A stretch of DNA of 64,000 bases. It comes from Atriophallophorus winterbourni (Eukaryota; Platyhelminthes; Trematoda; Plagiorchiida; Microphallidae). This document shows, piece by piece, positions 36,226 to 54,545 of this stretch. Numbering within the stretch: the stretch's first letter is position 1; every line of letters starts with the position of its first letter. Under the pieces are notes generated by a model. That model saw only the letters and a list, made by a program, of their open reading frames with translations, did not search any database and was not told the DNA's origin. The stretch spans positions 16,632 through 80,631 of the forward strand of contig JACCGJ010016162.1 of assembly GCA_013407085.1 (NCBI GenBank). The letters are read 5' to 3'. The position numbers were made by a program, and so were the translations under genes.

Positions 36226-36510
36226 CAAGCCTAATCCAAGTGAAGTACCACACAGTAATAGACCGCACGTGGGCCAAGATACTATCAGTTTATTCAGGCA
36301 TAGACAGATGTATGTATGCATGAAAACACAAGCTTAATCCAGGCAAAGTGCCGCACAGACATACACTGCACGTGGGTTAAGATACTGCTAGGTTGCAAAG
36401 GCCTAGACAGTCAGGAGAAAGAAAATAGTAATGGTAATAAGACAAGCGGGTTTCAGCATGCAGCTGGCCACCAGTGGCAAATCAATTTAATACGATGTAA
36501 GCCATACAGT
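36226..36510 (-). repeat. Two SINE-like copies in tandem (partial then near complete)
   Basis: Partial copy 36226-36306 (caagcctaatccaagtgaag, gcacgtgggccaagatac). A longer copy follows from 36308 with gtatgtatgcatgaaaac, gcacgtgggttaagatactg, cagcatgcagctggccacc and gcaaatcaattta. Both are inverse to the type copy. Confidence 0.7.
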
Positions 36511-36704
36511 TCAGAAGTATTGCATATCCATACATATATATCAAATTCCGGTTAATTTTTTTGAAGTCAGATTTTATTAATAAGCAGTATATAACTTTCG
36601 AAAAGCGGGATAGAAGCACATGACCGGTTTCGCGTTTATTGCCGCTAATCGGGTATGCGTATCCATAACCTGGCATTCGAACTCCACAAAGCCAGTCGTG
36701 TATG

Positions 36705-36882
36705 GTATGGCATGAAAGCACAAGCCTGATCCAGACAAAGTGCCGTACAGTCAGAGACTGCACGTGAGCGAAGATACGGTCAGGTTGCCCAGGCCTAGAC
36801 AGATATGAGAAAAGAAATAGAGAATAGAAAGGGTAGTCAGACTCTAGGGTGTTTCAGCATGCAGCTCACTACCGGTTGTGTG
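36705..36882 (-). repeat. SINE-like element, 5' truncated
   Basis: From gtatggcatgaaagcacaag through gactgcacgtgagcgaagatac to catgcagctcactaccgg. The rest of the element is absent, as expected for a 5'-truncated retroposon. Confidence 0.75.
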
Positions 36883-37239
36883 CTTCCGTCCTGCATTTTT
36901 AAACGTCATATACTACTTATTAATAGAATCTGACTTCCAACAAAAAATAACCATCGTGCTGTCAGTGTAATATTTCAAAAATACTCCAAACCGTTACCGT
37001 TGCTGCATTGCACCGATTATAGGACTTAGATTAGTCCCCACATGAAGCTAAATTTCAAGTTGCAAATGAGGATTTATTCCCAAGTTCGCAAATGCTTGTT
37101 AATTTATCATTATTATTTAATTGTGTCAACTTGCATTTGTGCAGTTACTCAATTACTCACTATGTTGTTCTAGTTTGGGCTGTAATAGCTCCTATCAGAA
37201 AGCTGAACCCTTTATTATAGCTTGAATAGAGTAATGACA

Positions 37240-40195
37240 GTGTTGGTTCCCAAGTTTGAGAGTAAAAAGCTTCGATATTTGTGTCTTGGCTGAAGATATG
37301 AATGCCAGACTGGGTCGCTTAAATACATCTTAATCACAAATAGGTGCTATTTTTGGTCTTGAGGGCCAACACACAATTAACGATGAACGCTTCATACAAT
37401 TCTGTGCATAATCTCGATTATTCATTAGCAGTACTTCTTTTCGCCATAAACGATGCCAACGTTTCACAGGTTGCTCGCCGCATGAGTCCAACCTTTGGCC
37501 CAAAACGACCACATTCTCATAATTGCTCGCTCGATAGGTTGCATCGAGGACTGCCACTCCTTTTGGAATACTTGTATAGATTCCGATGATGCTATTGTGC
37601 GATGTAGGTTCTCGTTAATGTTCTCCTGTACGAAGCCTTCGAATTTGAAGCGCACTGTGGTCGAAAAATTCTATCAACCTTCAGTTCAAGAAATTTATAA
37701 AACCACCTTAAGCAACTCATTCCCAGTTGCTCTGTTTACAACTTTCGATGAAAGATGGAACAAGATAGCGGGGATTATGCGGGTTGTCGCAATATCAGCC
37801 TGTGGGACTACACAATCATCCCCAAAATCCCATTGGATTTCACAGCGCTCTATAGAGAGTCTTCACCAGCGCCGCAAAATACCTCATGGTCTTGGACACA
37901 AATCAGAGCGTACACGCGTAAGGATTGAACTTAGACAGAGATGAAGACTAGACAGAGAAAAGTGGTGGCTAAATAAGGTCGAACAAATGGAAATTGAAAA
38001 TTATGCTGATAACGTGCGAAAACTCCTCCAACTTATTCGATCGACAGGAACTACTCTCATCACTAATAAGAATCGCCCTTCTCACGCTGGGCCGAACTTT
38101 TTGAAGAACTATTCAGCTGGCCGCCTGCAACAAAATCATTTTCTCATTTGAAGCAGTGTGATCCTTGGTCTGTTAGCGTAGATCCCCCTAATGATTTAGA
38201 AATTGAAGCATGTATCGAATCGATGAAACGATTCAAAGCTGCTGGCCCCGATGACATACCGCCTGTTCTGTTCAAAGGTGGCCAAGTCCTAATCAACACA
38301 TTAAGCCATCTCCTCCGTGAAGTGTGGTTGTCAGAATCCGTACCTCAGAGAGGGGGCGAATCGGTTATCATACCTATATTTAAAAAGATGTGCGAAGCTC
38401 CTGCTCTAATCACCATGGGATAAGTCTCACTCCCATCATTACGAGATTATTAGCGTCCATATGTCTTCGTAGATTAACACCGCATAGGGAATCACAGATC
38501 AGAGAGCAGCAAGCTGGCTTCCGGCCTGACAGAAGCTGTGTCGGCCACATTTTTACTCTTCGACAGATCTTATAAGTGCCGCACACTTATCGAGAGCCGA
38601 TGATAGCCAAATTTTTAGACTTCAAAGGAGCATTTGATTCAGTCAATTGAAATTTTCCGTTTAACATCTTGCTGTGCAAAGGCGTTCCACGAAAGTATGT
38701 AAACATACTGCGTGCACGTTTTGCTCATACATCCGGATGCGTTAGGGTTTACAACGACCTTTCACCAAAATTCCCCACAACAAGTGGCGTCCGACAAGGA
38801 TGTCCAATATTGTAATTGACGCTATCATGAAACTATGCAGCAAAGGGCCTAAGCTTCCGAAGTTCACATAATGCCGGGTGACAAGCATCTCGACTTGGAC
38901 TATACTTATGATATAGTTCTGCTTTTCGACTCGTACACAGATGCACAGGCGATACTGAACAAGTTATCTAGTAATGTGCCCGCATTTGGAATGCGGTTTG
39001 CGCCCTCTAAGTGCAGTGTAAGGCATCGACTTATCAAACAGCACTATTACTCGACGATCAGGCGCTTGAAATTATGGATCGTTTTACGTTTCTCCGTAGT
39101 TGTATCAATAATTCTGCATCGTTAGATGACGAGGTCTTTCTACGCATTTCTAAAGCGCCGTAGCATTCCGCAATTTAGGTCACCTCTGGCGTCAAAAATT
39201 TATTTATTATTATATTTGCACAATCTGATACAGATATAGTGCCGTTCAACATAAACAATGAGATGTACAAAGCGAGAAGGGGGGTACAAAGCGTTGTCAT
39301 CGGCATCGTTGAACGTAGGCATGATACTACCCGGTTGCCTACACCGAAGTAGGGGAGATTTCGTTTAGGGGGTCCCACCCCGAGCCTTTACCTACAAGGC
39401 AGTGGAGCGAGAGAGGTTCGCACCTATCGGTGGCCGGTGACCGACGAAGCGGTTCATACGCCCTTTTCTGGGAATTTCCAGTTCGGAGCCCGATAACCCC
39501 GTTGATAGGTTGGTGACTTCAGTTTTTGCCTGTGCACCATACAATGTCCTTGGATAGGACAAGGGGCAGTGACTTTTGGAGCGGCGAGTCACATCCGCCG
39601 CGTCGTGATGTCATCATTGGATTTTTGTGGCTTTTTATAGGGAGAACGCTTGCCAGGCGAAAACCCACCACACCCTCAGACACCACCGCCGAATCTTTCG
39701 CTGAGCTCGGAGAACCGAGCCCACCCAGCTGGCACCACGTGGAGGTATTTCGGCAAGCCAGCCAAAAAGCACTGTCTCTGCTACTCAAAGATAGAGTCTA
39801 CAAAGCGACAGTTCGTGTTATGTTACTGTATGGGTGCGAAACTTGGATCTTACGTAAAGAGCACATTCGGCGTCTCCAAGTATTTGACGATCGATGTCTC
39901 CGCAACATTCTAGGAGTTAGCAGTTACACTCGAACACGCAATGATTATCTCTTAAATAAGTTCTTAGGTATGTAATGTTGATATGGAGAAACAGATTAAC
40001 CTGCATAGGTTACGCTGGTTGGGTCAGGTTTTATGGATGCCGTACCACCGACTTCCGAAACGGATTCTTTTTGTGACCCCACATCCCGATTGTCGTAAAT
40101 CTCATGGTGGCCAAACCGTCACGTGGCATAGACAGCTAAAAACCCTCACTAGTAACCTTTCCACACTGTCATAAATCGCACAGGCTAAGGAAGTA
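37240..40195 (+). mobile_element. RTE-like retrotransposon, decayed and interrupted
   Basis: The plus strand carries endonuclease remains (EDMNARLGRL, RLFISSTSFRHKRCQR), the RT start (FKAAGPDDIPPVLFK), QQAGFRPDRSC, KGVPRKYVN and TTSGVRQGCPI. Then come LDYTYDIVLLFDSYTDAQAI and the C-terminal [20 protein letters not shown] and LHRLRWLGQVL. The catalytic YADD is changed to YTYD. A 565 bp insertion splits it at 39199-39763. It closely resembles the minus-strand copy at 58722-60330. Confidence 0.85.
39199..39763 (-). mobile_element. 565 bp non-autonomous insertion inside the RTE element
   Basis: RTE sequence runs continuously up to GGCGTCAAAAA (39198) and resumes at AAAAAGCACTGTCTC (39764), flanked by an AAAAA duplication. 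The insert is GC-rich and non-coding. It ends at its low-coordinate side in tttatttattattatatt, i.e. an A/T-rich 3' tail on the minus strand, so it was probably retroposed in minus orientation. No second copy is in the window, and it is unrelated to the 240 bp SINE-like family. Confidence 0.7.
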
Positions 40196-40451
40196 TTTGG
40201 GTTAATTAAGCAGTCGCGAAAATAGCACGCGAACGTGGATGCTGAGAGCAAAACTGTAAATATCCTTGAATCGAGTGCGGGATCATGAACAAGAATATTG
40301 GATTTCTCAAACTAGTGTGTAGGTTACATGATATTGCAAATAATCGATATATTAAATTAAAAACTGGTGCATCATAGGTGGATTAGGCTGGTTGAACGTT
40401 TCGATCACTAGAAATTTTACTGTTGCTGTTTTTATTGCAGTATTCTTAAGA

Positions 40452-40571
40452 ATGCCAAATAAAAAATCTGGACAGAGGAAAAAAGCTGAAAAGTGTAAAG
40501 AAAGACAAAAACAGATCCGAACGCGTCGTTTATTTTTGGATTTAAATGAACATCCTGCAAACGAAATGATG
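40452..40571 (+). CDS. ZNF330: ZNF330 exon 1 (residues 1-40)
   Basis: Codes for the basic N-terminus and the LDLNEHPANEMM segment, matching IDLAKHPCNASM in human. It ends GATG|GTATGT in phase 0. The following intron is only 38 bp. Confidence 0.88.
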
Positions 40572-43500
40572 GTATGTTAAATTGGCCATAAGTTTTATCC
40601 AGTTCAAAGGAATGCGTTCATTGCAATCGTAGACAGAAAATTCGCGCATTCTGTTATTTCTGCCATGCCTTTCCCAGACTCCCTCAGTGCTGCAATTGTG
40701 GCAAGCAAAAGTGTACTGCACAAACTGGAGATTGTCTGGTTAAACATAAAGCATCTCATGTGACCGGCTTACAAATGGTCGTAAGTTGTCATTTCAATTT
40801 TGAAACCGGACGGATATTGTCTTTTAGAAGCTAATTTATACCACCACAACCACGTGATGCTCGCCTTTTATATCATTGCATTTGTTATTCGTACACAATT
40901 TTTTGAGCATAGGCTCAAAACGCTGCATGTTTGTGAAATTTTTCAGTTGAGTGAACTGCACAGAGTTGATAAACCGTTTTTGCGCATATACTTAATCTTT
41001 GCTACGACTCTTTCGTATGAGTGTAGTTTCTCTTCCTTATTTTGCCGCATAAAATTTGGCCTCGCGTTACAAATTATGAATAATCTACAAGTTGTGCTAA
41101 GTTGGATAGTCATGTCTCAATCTACATTCTTCACATCTGGCCCATTCGGGCTGATTTCCTTTTGGATATATATATATATATATATATATTATCTATATAG
41201 ATATATATGATATATGGGCTCTTTCCGTTAATATTGGTTCTTTGTTGTTGTCGGGCGATACACACCTGCCTTCACTTACACCTCCAGGCATATGCGCCCC
41301 TCCAGCCTTAGCTAGACCAAAAGTGAGCACTTTCAGACCACTTCCATTTTATTGGCTAGCCACCCGAAAAACGTAGTCCGAATAACGGAGCTTAACTAGC
41401 TGGCTTCACGAAGAGGCATTTCAACAAGCCGTGCAAACATAAAAAATATAACACCTGACAGACACTTGACCCGCATTCAAGCCTCCGAGATAAAAAGTTT
41501 TAACAGTATTACAAAGTGGCTTATAACTTTAGAATTTTGCGGGTGTATTCAGAGTCGTTCGTTTTATCAGCAGCAACAACAACTGAAGGCATTCAAAGGG
41601 ATCAGCCTTGTGCCACTATGACTTGTTTTTTATACCCTCCAAGCTCATGTTATGCGTAATCACATGATTCCCTTTCTCATTCTGATTACAGGGCGCCATT
41701 TGTGATTTTTGTGAAGCCTGGGTCTGTCACAGTTCTAGTTGCATCACAAACCACTGTTGCCAGTGTCCAATGAAAGATGTCGTCTGTATTGAATGCCAGC
41801 GAAGCTGGCTTGAGCATGGAGGTCGAATCTTCCGCTGCGCATACTGTGGCCATATGTTATGTGAGGACGATCAGTTTGAGCATCAGGTATGTTTACTTTG
41901 CGTTTTTGTTGAACGCTTTAAGCTGTATGCCCTATATTTGGTTTGAGCACGGTTAGCGGAAAATACGGTCGCGTAATACAATCCTAACCAAGCCAGCATG
42001 CACGACGTAAGGAAAGGATTCATTTCACATCGATTTTTGTCCGCACAGTGTAATGTAATTTTATGCTGTTCGTCCCAATATTACTAGCAATGAGCTTTTC
42101 ACTAAATTACACATACTCAACGCTTACGTACCTACTTAATACTGTGCTCCGTTAATCCTTACTGGCATGAGTTAAAGTCTGCTTCTGTATAGAGCACTAA
42201 TGGTATGTATAAAATCACAATCCTGATCCTGCTAAAGTGCCGCAGTCATAAACCATGCATGATATAAGATACTGCCAGGTTTCCCAGGCCTAGACAAACA
42301 TGAGAAATGAAAATAGAAATTATAAATATCAGTGAAACTGGCGTGTTTCCACATGCAGCTCACAACCGGTGGCAGCTCAATTTATCACAGTGTTAGCTGC
42401 ACAGCACAGAAGTGCTGTACGATTGCACAGTAATGGTTCACATGATTTTATAATTGTGTCTAACAATAATCCATTTCTATAATTCGTACCATCGCTTTTC
42501 ACTTCACGGGGTTTTAAAAATCCATACTCATATTCACCAATATATATACCAAAACGTAGAGTAATTTAAGTGTTCTATCACTGATATTGGTGATAGTTTC
42601 TCTGTTCTTAGCACCGTCCTATTGTAGAGGTGCATTAGCGATAAGTGCTAATCAAGAGCTTTCGAATGATATGCAGAACATCACCCTCCGGCTGGTTCAC
42701 CATATCGGCGCCTGAACAACATGCACAAGCCAGCATCTGGATGCCCGATCGACCGAGATTCCGGCACCAATCCTCCAAGTAGCCGGATTACAGGCGCACG
42801 CCCTCCGGCACAACACAAGCAGAGCCGAAAAGATCGACGAATACGATCGCAAACCGGTAATAAATCGGGTTCCGGAAGGATTGCATTCGAATGGTTCGAG
42901 CGACAACATCTTCAGAAGTATGTCAAGGTGGACAACGTCAACCACAATCGAACCTTATGCAATTCGTCTGTCTGTGTGGCGAAGGCTTGAAGTTTACCGG
43001 TTGACACAACATCGATTGACAAATAGGATCGAAGTAACATCCGGCACAGACATGTGCTGTGATTGTTTGATTTGCTTATATAAGATAGACTTGTTTTTGT
43101 TATTTGTGTTGTGTAATAAATGCGTTTGTCTAAGGAGCTTTCCCTTGTGTTGTGTGATTCGCGGGTGAGCGCGATTAGCGTTGGACAGGGATGAATCGAG
43201 ACGCCGTCGATGTGCGTGCGTGCATGCAATGCACCGATGACCCGAATGTTGTGGCCAGCTGTCATTTCCGGCTTCTCTCTTCCCACCCGCTACACCAAGT
43301 TGTTTATTTTCAATGACCTCCACTAAGGGCATGCTTAAACACTAGCACATCCTTTATTTACTTTTTCATCCCGAAAGAATTTCGTTGATGCTATACCAAC
43401 CGATTGTTTGCTTAAGCCTGGGATGTTCGTTGAACTCAGCCACTATTGCGCTCTTCATAGAAAACAGCATAACCGTTGTCGACCACATATTATTGCGTCT

Positions 43501-46500
43501 TTGCGATTTACTTTTAGTCGCCGCTTTTGCCAGTTCCATTTTTTCACGGATTTTGCTGATTTAACAACAAGTAAGCCTGACCTTGTCGTTCATTGGGTTT
43601 CATAGTCCGTCCGATTTTCATTTTATCGAGAATCGCCATCACCTAATTTTTCAAAGTGGATAATACAATATATACAAGAAGCGTTAGGGTATTGTAAATC
43701 TTTACTACCTTCCTGTTATCTGCTAAGTAAAGAATGGATTTGTAAAAAGGGGGAAGATAATGAGTAGATCAAACCGATACACTCTGCCAGTTAGTAGAGC
43801 TGTGTTACCCATTTCGCTGACGTATTATCGTTGTAGTCTCATAAATAAGAACTGGATTGGAAGGTTTTAAAATACATTTTATTGCCGATATTCGTTCTGC
43901 TCTTGTGTCGTTCGGTTAAACCTCATTCGCATTTGTCGATTTTATGTTCGTCCACCTTGACAAGGTTTTACGTTAAGTGTTAATTGTTGAGACGTCAAGG
44001 TTGATTTTCTACCCAGTGAGAGGGCAACCGACCGAGAGTAAGACATGCTTGTTTTGTGAGATGGTACCCAGATAGTAAAAAAGCTATTAGCCAATTTGAC
44101 ACGATTTGATCAAAGTGTGGGGTTCTGCTTGCCTGAAAAGTGTGAATTACTCCCTCCTAAATCTCTCTACTTAACATTAATTACCGATTGTTTACCTTAG
44201 TGGTTGCATTTAGATGAATATGCTATAGCATATAAGCTGTCAGAATTCATTTTCGTTAAACGTTAATTGACAGCATCGTCGCGATATTTCGTTCCATGTT
44301 AAATACAAGTATATGTTGCCATGTGCTCCGTGGTCGGAACCTGGAGCAAATCGCATAACTAAGTAACAGCATTGTCACCACAAGAGATCCGCTTGGGCCG
44401 AAACCGACTCAATTGCAGTGGTTAGGAAAATGCCTTTTTACTGCCTGGCAAACCGCACATACCCTGCTAAAGATTGATGGAGTTGCAATTGCTTCTTGAT
44501 TAAAATCATCTGTTAGCAAGTGGTTGGAGACCGAAGTAAATAACGGTAGTGCAGTGTTTCCAAATTTCTAGATGAAAAAACGAGGCACCATAATCATCGA
44601 AACCACTGAGGATAGGCAGATGCTTTGCGTCACAACTCGCTAGGGACATTGGCTTGCTCCCTGAAAATAATTATGATCCAGGATTGCATTCTGTTATCGA
44701 TAAGGGCCATCCGTTTAGCATTGAACCTCAAGCTGCTTAATATGCTTTCATCGTATGAAGCAGTGCGACTTGATAATCGGATGGGTTAAACAAGCTAAAT
44801 AGAACTCCCTGAATAGACCGGAACTGTCATAATATCTGACAAATTTCGATCTGTCAATAAATCAGTCTATACTCACTTCTTAAACAAAATGCTCAGCTCC
44901 CCAATGGTTGTGTTAATCTTTGCTCCTTGACAGGCAAGTTGTCAACGCTTGGAAACAGAAAGCCACAAATGTCCCTCGTGCAACCGTCTCGGAACGAACA
45001 TATGCATGCGATGTAAAATCACATTTTGCGATGACCACGCGAAGCGGAAAGGTGTCAAATACGAACGTGGCAAAGCTATCCCTTGTCCGAAATGTGGCTA
45101 CGATCTGGCTGACAGTTACTCCTTGAGTGTATCGGGTAAGTTTGACAAAACATGCTAAAGCTGTACTTTTACGCTGTTGAATCTGAATACTAGTCAGTGA
45201 AGAGAGAAAGACGAAAGCGGGTCTGTAAATCGATTGTGTTATATGGCTACTTACCTCCTATCCAAAGATTTCCTTGGATTACTTAGTGAGAAACACCGAA
45301 ATGGTTTAGGCATTTGCAAGCTATCAACAAGAGTCGATCCAGGGTTAGAGGCTTTAAAAAACGAAGCATTCTCGCTCATTTTTTATCACCCGCTTAACAA
45401 CCATCCATCTAGGGTTTTCGATTCGAATCAAGTAGCTTGGTTCCAGTTTGTTGCTTAAGGCTTTCGAGACGCGCCTCCTCATTTCACCCGAGTCATCTCA
45501 TACACTGGCCGAATATCTAACGAATATGACTATTTCCGTTCGCAGATTCCATCCAATAGTAAAGACTGCAATGGTTTGGCCATCTTCACGGAGACCATTC
45601 TTGACTCGAAATATTTCGTTGGTGGACGATGGCGTCGAATTAAAAGCTGGCCTTAAACGGTGAAGGAGAATGAAAGTAAAATTAAAGACGCAATCTGCGA
45701 GGACGTGCCCGTGTTTAAGAAGCAAAATACTAATCATTTTAAAAAAGTTCGACACCCTATAATTTAAGAATAGTTTCGTCACCTCAAGTGCACGTGATAC
45801 GATCACTGCTAACACATTCGCTTTTATACTTTCTGCGTCAGATATGTTCATAGGCCGTCATATGAATCAGCCCAAAGGTTTTCAAGTTTTACAACACAAA
45901 TGCAATTTGATGTATAGTTATCCCAATGAAGGTATGCACCGTCTGCACATTGAATACACGATGTACTTCAATTTCACCGTCGTATGATATGAAAGCACAA
46001 GCGTGATCGAGGCAAAGTGCCGCACAGTCAGAGACTGCACATGGTCTAAGATACTGGTAGTGAGACTCCAGTGTGTTTCAGCATGCAGCTCACTACCGGT
46101 GGCCAACCAATTTTGCACGATGTTAACCGCACACCACAGAGGTGCTGCACGATTGTACATCCGTGCACGGTCGTTGCTACACACAGGCAATAAAATGTAC
46201 AGAAAACCAGATCACGACATTTGTCAAGCAATTTTGGTATATTGTACCCTCCACCGTCACGCGATAACGGCGTCACCATAGCAATTGGATTTTTAAAAAT
46301 ATTGGCCAGATTTAAAGCAGCGCGTTCATTCACCGACATTACCAGTTCAATTTCGCGAGCGCCATCGGCGAATGTTGAGGGTTGATTTGATAGCATTGTT
46401 CGCCGATTGAACGGACATTGTTTGATACACATGATCGATACTGTACCGTAAACATTGTTTTCTGTAGAAATATGGAGTGTTTACTATCGATTTTAGTCAC

Positions 46501-46723
46501 ACGCACACACATTGAGATACACACGATCGATCGTATGTTGTTTATTGTTTTAGCACGGAGTTACGACTACGGTAGACAAACACAAAACCAGATTGAATCA
46601 GATTGCGACGATTGGGGTGGATGTTCATCCTCTTCCGTGAGTGAAACAGAAGAGCCAGGGAATATTTCGGATTCACCTGCCGATCAAATCCAAAACTTGT
46701 CCCTCGAAAGTGAAAACCCGTAA
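40452..46723 (+). CDS. ZNF330: Zinc finger protein 330 (NOA36), complete, five coding exons
   Basis: Cysteine-rich protein that is nucleolar and centromere-associated in mammals; its biochemical role is poorly known. Exons: 40452-40571, 40610-40780, 41692-41886, 44934-45135, 46554-46723, total 858 bp, 285 aa. It starts with a basic MPNKKSGQRKKAEK nuclear-localisation-like segment (about 1-26). Then come many CxxC pairs: RAFCYFC, GAICDFCEAWVCH, GGRIFRCAYCGHMLCEDDQFEHQ, KCPSCNRLG, CDDH, IPCPKCG. These match the family in order and spacing, through the conserved RSxxxGRQT stretch. The acidic tail is shorter than in human ZNF330 (about 320 aa). The ATG is the first one matching the family N-terminus. 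AATAAA follows at 46859. Introns are 38, 911, 3047 and 1418 bp. The gene converges on ABI. Confidence 0.93.
40610..40780 (+). CDS. ZNF330: ZNF330 exon 2 (57 residues, first zinc clusters)
   Basis: The acceptor is ttcaaag|GAATGC. The alternative AG at 40601-40602 gives the wrong phase. Reads ECVHCNRRQKIRAFCYFC... to TGLQMV, which aligns without gaps to the family. Donor is GTC|GTAAGT. Confidence 0.9.
41164..41213. repeat. (AT)n-rich microsatellite
   Basis: tggatatatatatatatata run with a palindromic tatctatatagata interruption, in ZNF330 intron 2. Confidence 0.9.
41692..41886 (+). CDS. ZNF330: ZNF330 exon 3 (65 residues)
   Basis: Bounded by gattacag|GGCGCC and CATCAG|GTATGT, both phase 0. 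Contains GAICDFCEAWVCH and CEDDQFEHQ, the most diagnostic blocks of the family. Confidence 0.93.
42200..42440 (-). repeat. SINE-like element copy in ZNF330 intron 3
   Basis: ggtatgtataaaatcacaat, aaagtgccgcagtcataaac, gatactgccaggtttcccag, catgcagctcacaaccgg, tgcacagcacagaagtgctg; full-length, inverse orientation. Confidence 0.75.
42690..43330 (+). mobile_element. Possible LTR retrotransposon remnant (LTR-like block)
   Basis: A GC-rich, non-intronic-looking block. It contains TATATAAG (near 43077) followed about 30 bp later by AATAAA (near 43110) and a GT-rich stretch, the usual promoter and polyadenylation arrangement of an LTR. The 300 bp before it resemble a low-complexity coding tail. 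No terminal repeat pair or primer-binding site was confirmed, and a solo LTR is equally possible. It lies in ZNF330 intron 3. Confidence 0.3.
43331..44933. other. Rest of ZNF330 intron 3, nothing recognised
   Basis: Short unmatched open frames only. Confidence 0.4.
44934..45135 (+). CDS. ZNF330: ZNF330 exon 4 (67 residues)
   Basis: Acceptor ccttgacag|GCAAGTTG; donor TCGG|GTAAGT in phase 1. Reads ASCQRLETESHKCPSCNRLG..., CDDHAKRKG and IPCPKCGYD, as in ZNF330. Confidence 0.92.
45500..45765 (+). pseudogene. RTE-like C-terminal fragment in ZNF330 intron 4
   Basis: cgcagattccatccaatagtaaagactgcaatggtttggccatc aligns with the 9650-9700 RTE end (cacatccaacggcgaagactacactggtttggcc). With frame changes, the next 100 bp also follow its RTWRRQVKTW region. 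Confidence 0.5.
45983..46180 (-). repeat. SINE-like element copy in ZNF330 intron 4
   Basis: cgtatgatatgaaagcacaag, gcaaagtgccgcacagtcag, catgcagctcactaccgg and cagaggtgctgcacgattg. About 40 bp are deleted in the middle (the ...aggcctagacagatatgag... stretch is missing). Confidence 0.75.
46554..46723 (+). CDS. ZNF330: ZNF330 exon 5, acidic/Ser-rich C-terminus and stop
   Basis: Acceptor gttttag|CACGG completes the split codon and gives ARSYDYGRQT, matching TRSLKFGRQT in human. A short Asp/Glu/Ser tail ends at TAA 46721-46723. Confidence 0.88.
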
Positions 46724-46858
46724 AACTGTGGTGGTTGGTTTATAATATATATATATTGTACAAAATGCTTGTTTTTGTTGAACAGCGTCAAGTTATTGTG
46801 CTCGTTGATTGTGGATGATTCAATGAATAGCGTGAGATTGAATGCTTATTGCGCGCGA

Positions 46859-46864
46859 AATAAA
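46859..46864 (+). terminator. Polyadenylation signal of ZNF330
   Basis: AATAAA 136 bp after the ZNF330 stop codon, before the convergent ABI stop. Confidence 0.55.
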
Positions 46865-46932
46865 AGACAGAGATTATAAATAAGAAAAATCAAGCGTATG
46901 AAGCAGATTGACTAAGAACATTTGTCGTGCTT

Positions 46933-53519
<6,587 letters not shown>

Positions 53520-53669
53520 AGCTTTGGTGATAGACAATATAGATTATATCAGCGTGATAGACATCCGTGTCGTAAAGCTACAGAGTGATCACAAGAACAT
53601 AACAAAACAGGTGCAAAGGACAATAGATGCATATTGTTCAATATGAGCACTAAGTAAAAATATCATCAA

Positions 53670-54095
53670 ATATCATCTTCAAAGACAGCACTACACCGGT
53701 AGCAGGTGTCGAGCGCTTGACTACCATACAACTATGGCACATAAAATTCCGAATAGATGGGGAAGGGCGAAGCATAAAAAGCAGCCAAACCTTTAGCATT
53801 TTAACGGCAAATACACTGGGATAAGGTGTCCACAACTCGAATCAAGCACGCTTTCAACAAAGTGTTGTCAACTAGTACAGCGACAAATTGCTTGTGGATT
53901 GACAGTCGTGCATCATGACAAGTTTTTTCGCTACTCCAAATGGCAACATATAAAATTAACCAATCACTCTACGATTCCTACAACACGACTCGGAAATATC
54001 TTTGAGAGCAAGAAGTCACTGCGAATTTTGATTGTACAGAGCCCAATCAGAAAGACGGGTGGACCAAAACTCAACTAGTTTTGACGCAATTCTGA
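53670..54095 (-). mobile_element. RTE-like 3' end fragment upstream of ABI
   Basis: acagcactacaccggtagcag, ccatacaactatgg, gatggggaagggcg, actgggataaggtgtcc, cgaatcaagcacgctttcaac and catcatgacaagttttttc keep the block order of the RTE 3' end at 58722-59045. Confidence 0.6.
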
Positions 54096-54269
54096 GTTAG
54101 AAGTGGTAAACAAAACAGTGTAAAAAAGATGATTTTCTATTCGCAATACGTTACATAACAACCGAAATATATGCATGTTACCTTTTTATATTCAAGTTTA
54201 TAACGGATAATTGCGTTACGTATTTTAGATGCCCCAATTCTTTATTTCTCATTGCACGCTTGCGCTGTA

Positions 54270-54545
54270 TTCGATTACATACATTTACTAAACTTTTCGT
54301 ATTTACATACACCATACATAAATGTAACAGATCGCTGGTCAGCAATCAGTATAAATGGCCTACCAATTAGATAGTGCCTCCATTTCCTGATGGATTTAAC
54401 AATAGCGCAAGCCTCCTTTTCTGAATCCGTATTTTTTCGCTTGAATTGCGTATCCTCGAAGAAAGGCAACGGCAGAGTCGAGCGATGTAACGGTACACAT
54501 TGGAAAACAATAAGCTTTGCGATAAAAATTCGTTAATTGCACGGA
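54270..54545 (-). pseudogene. Gypsy-type RNase H fragment
   Basis: In two frames the minus strand gives SEKEACAIVKSIRKWRHYLI and GRPFILIADQRSVTFMY. This is the RNase H core of Ty3/Gypsy elements (usual form: EKEALAIV..I.KFRHYL.GR.F.L.TDH..L). Surrounding pol sequence was not found. Confidence 0.75.

Noticed and set aside
40800..41210. 136-codon plus-strand frame in ZNF330 intron 2
   Set aside because: Lies inside a confirmed intron, ends in an AT microsatellite and shows no domain.
46046..46432. 128-codon minus frame next to ZNF330 exon 5
   Set aside because: Runs through a SINE-like copy and intron sequence; no domain.
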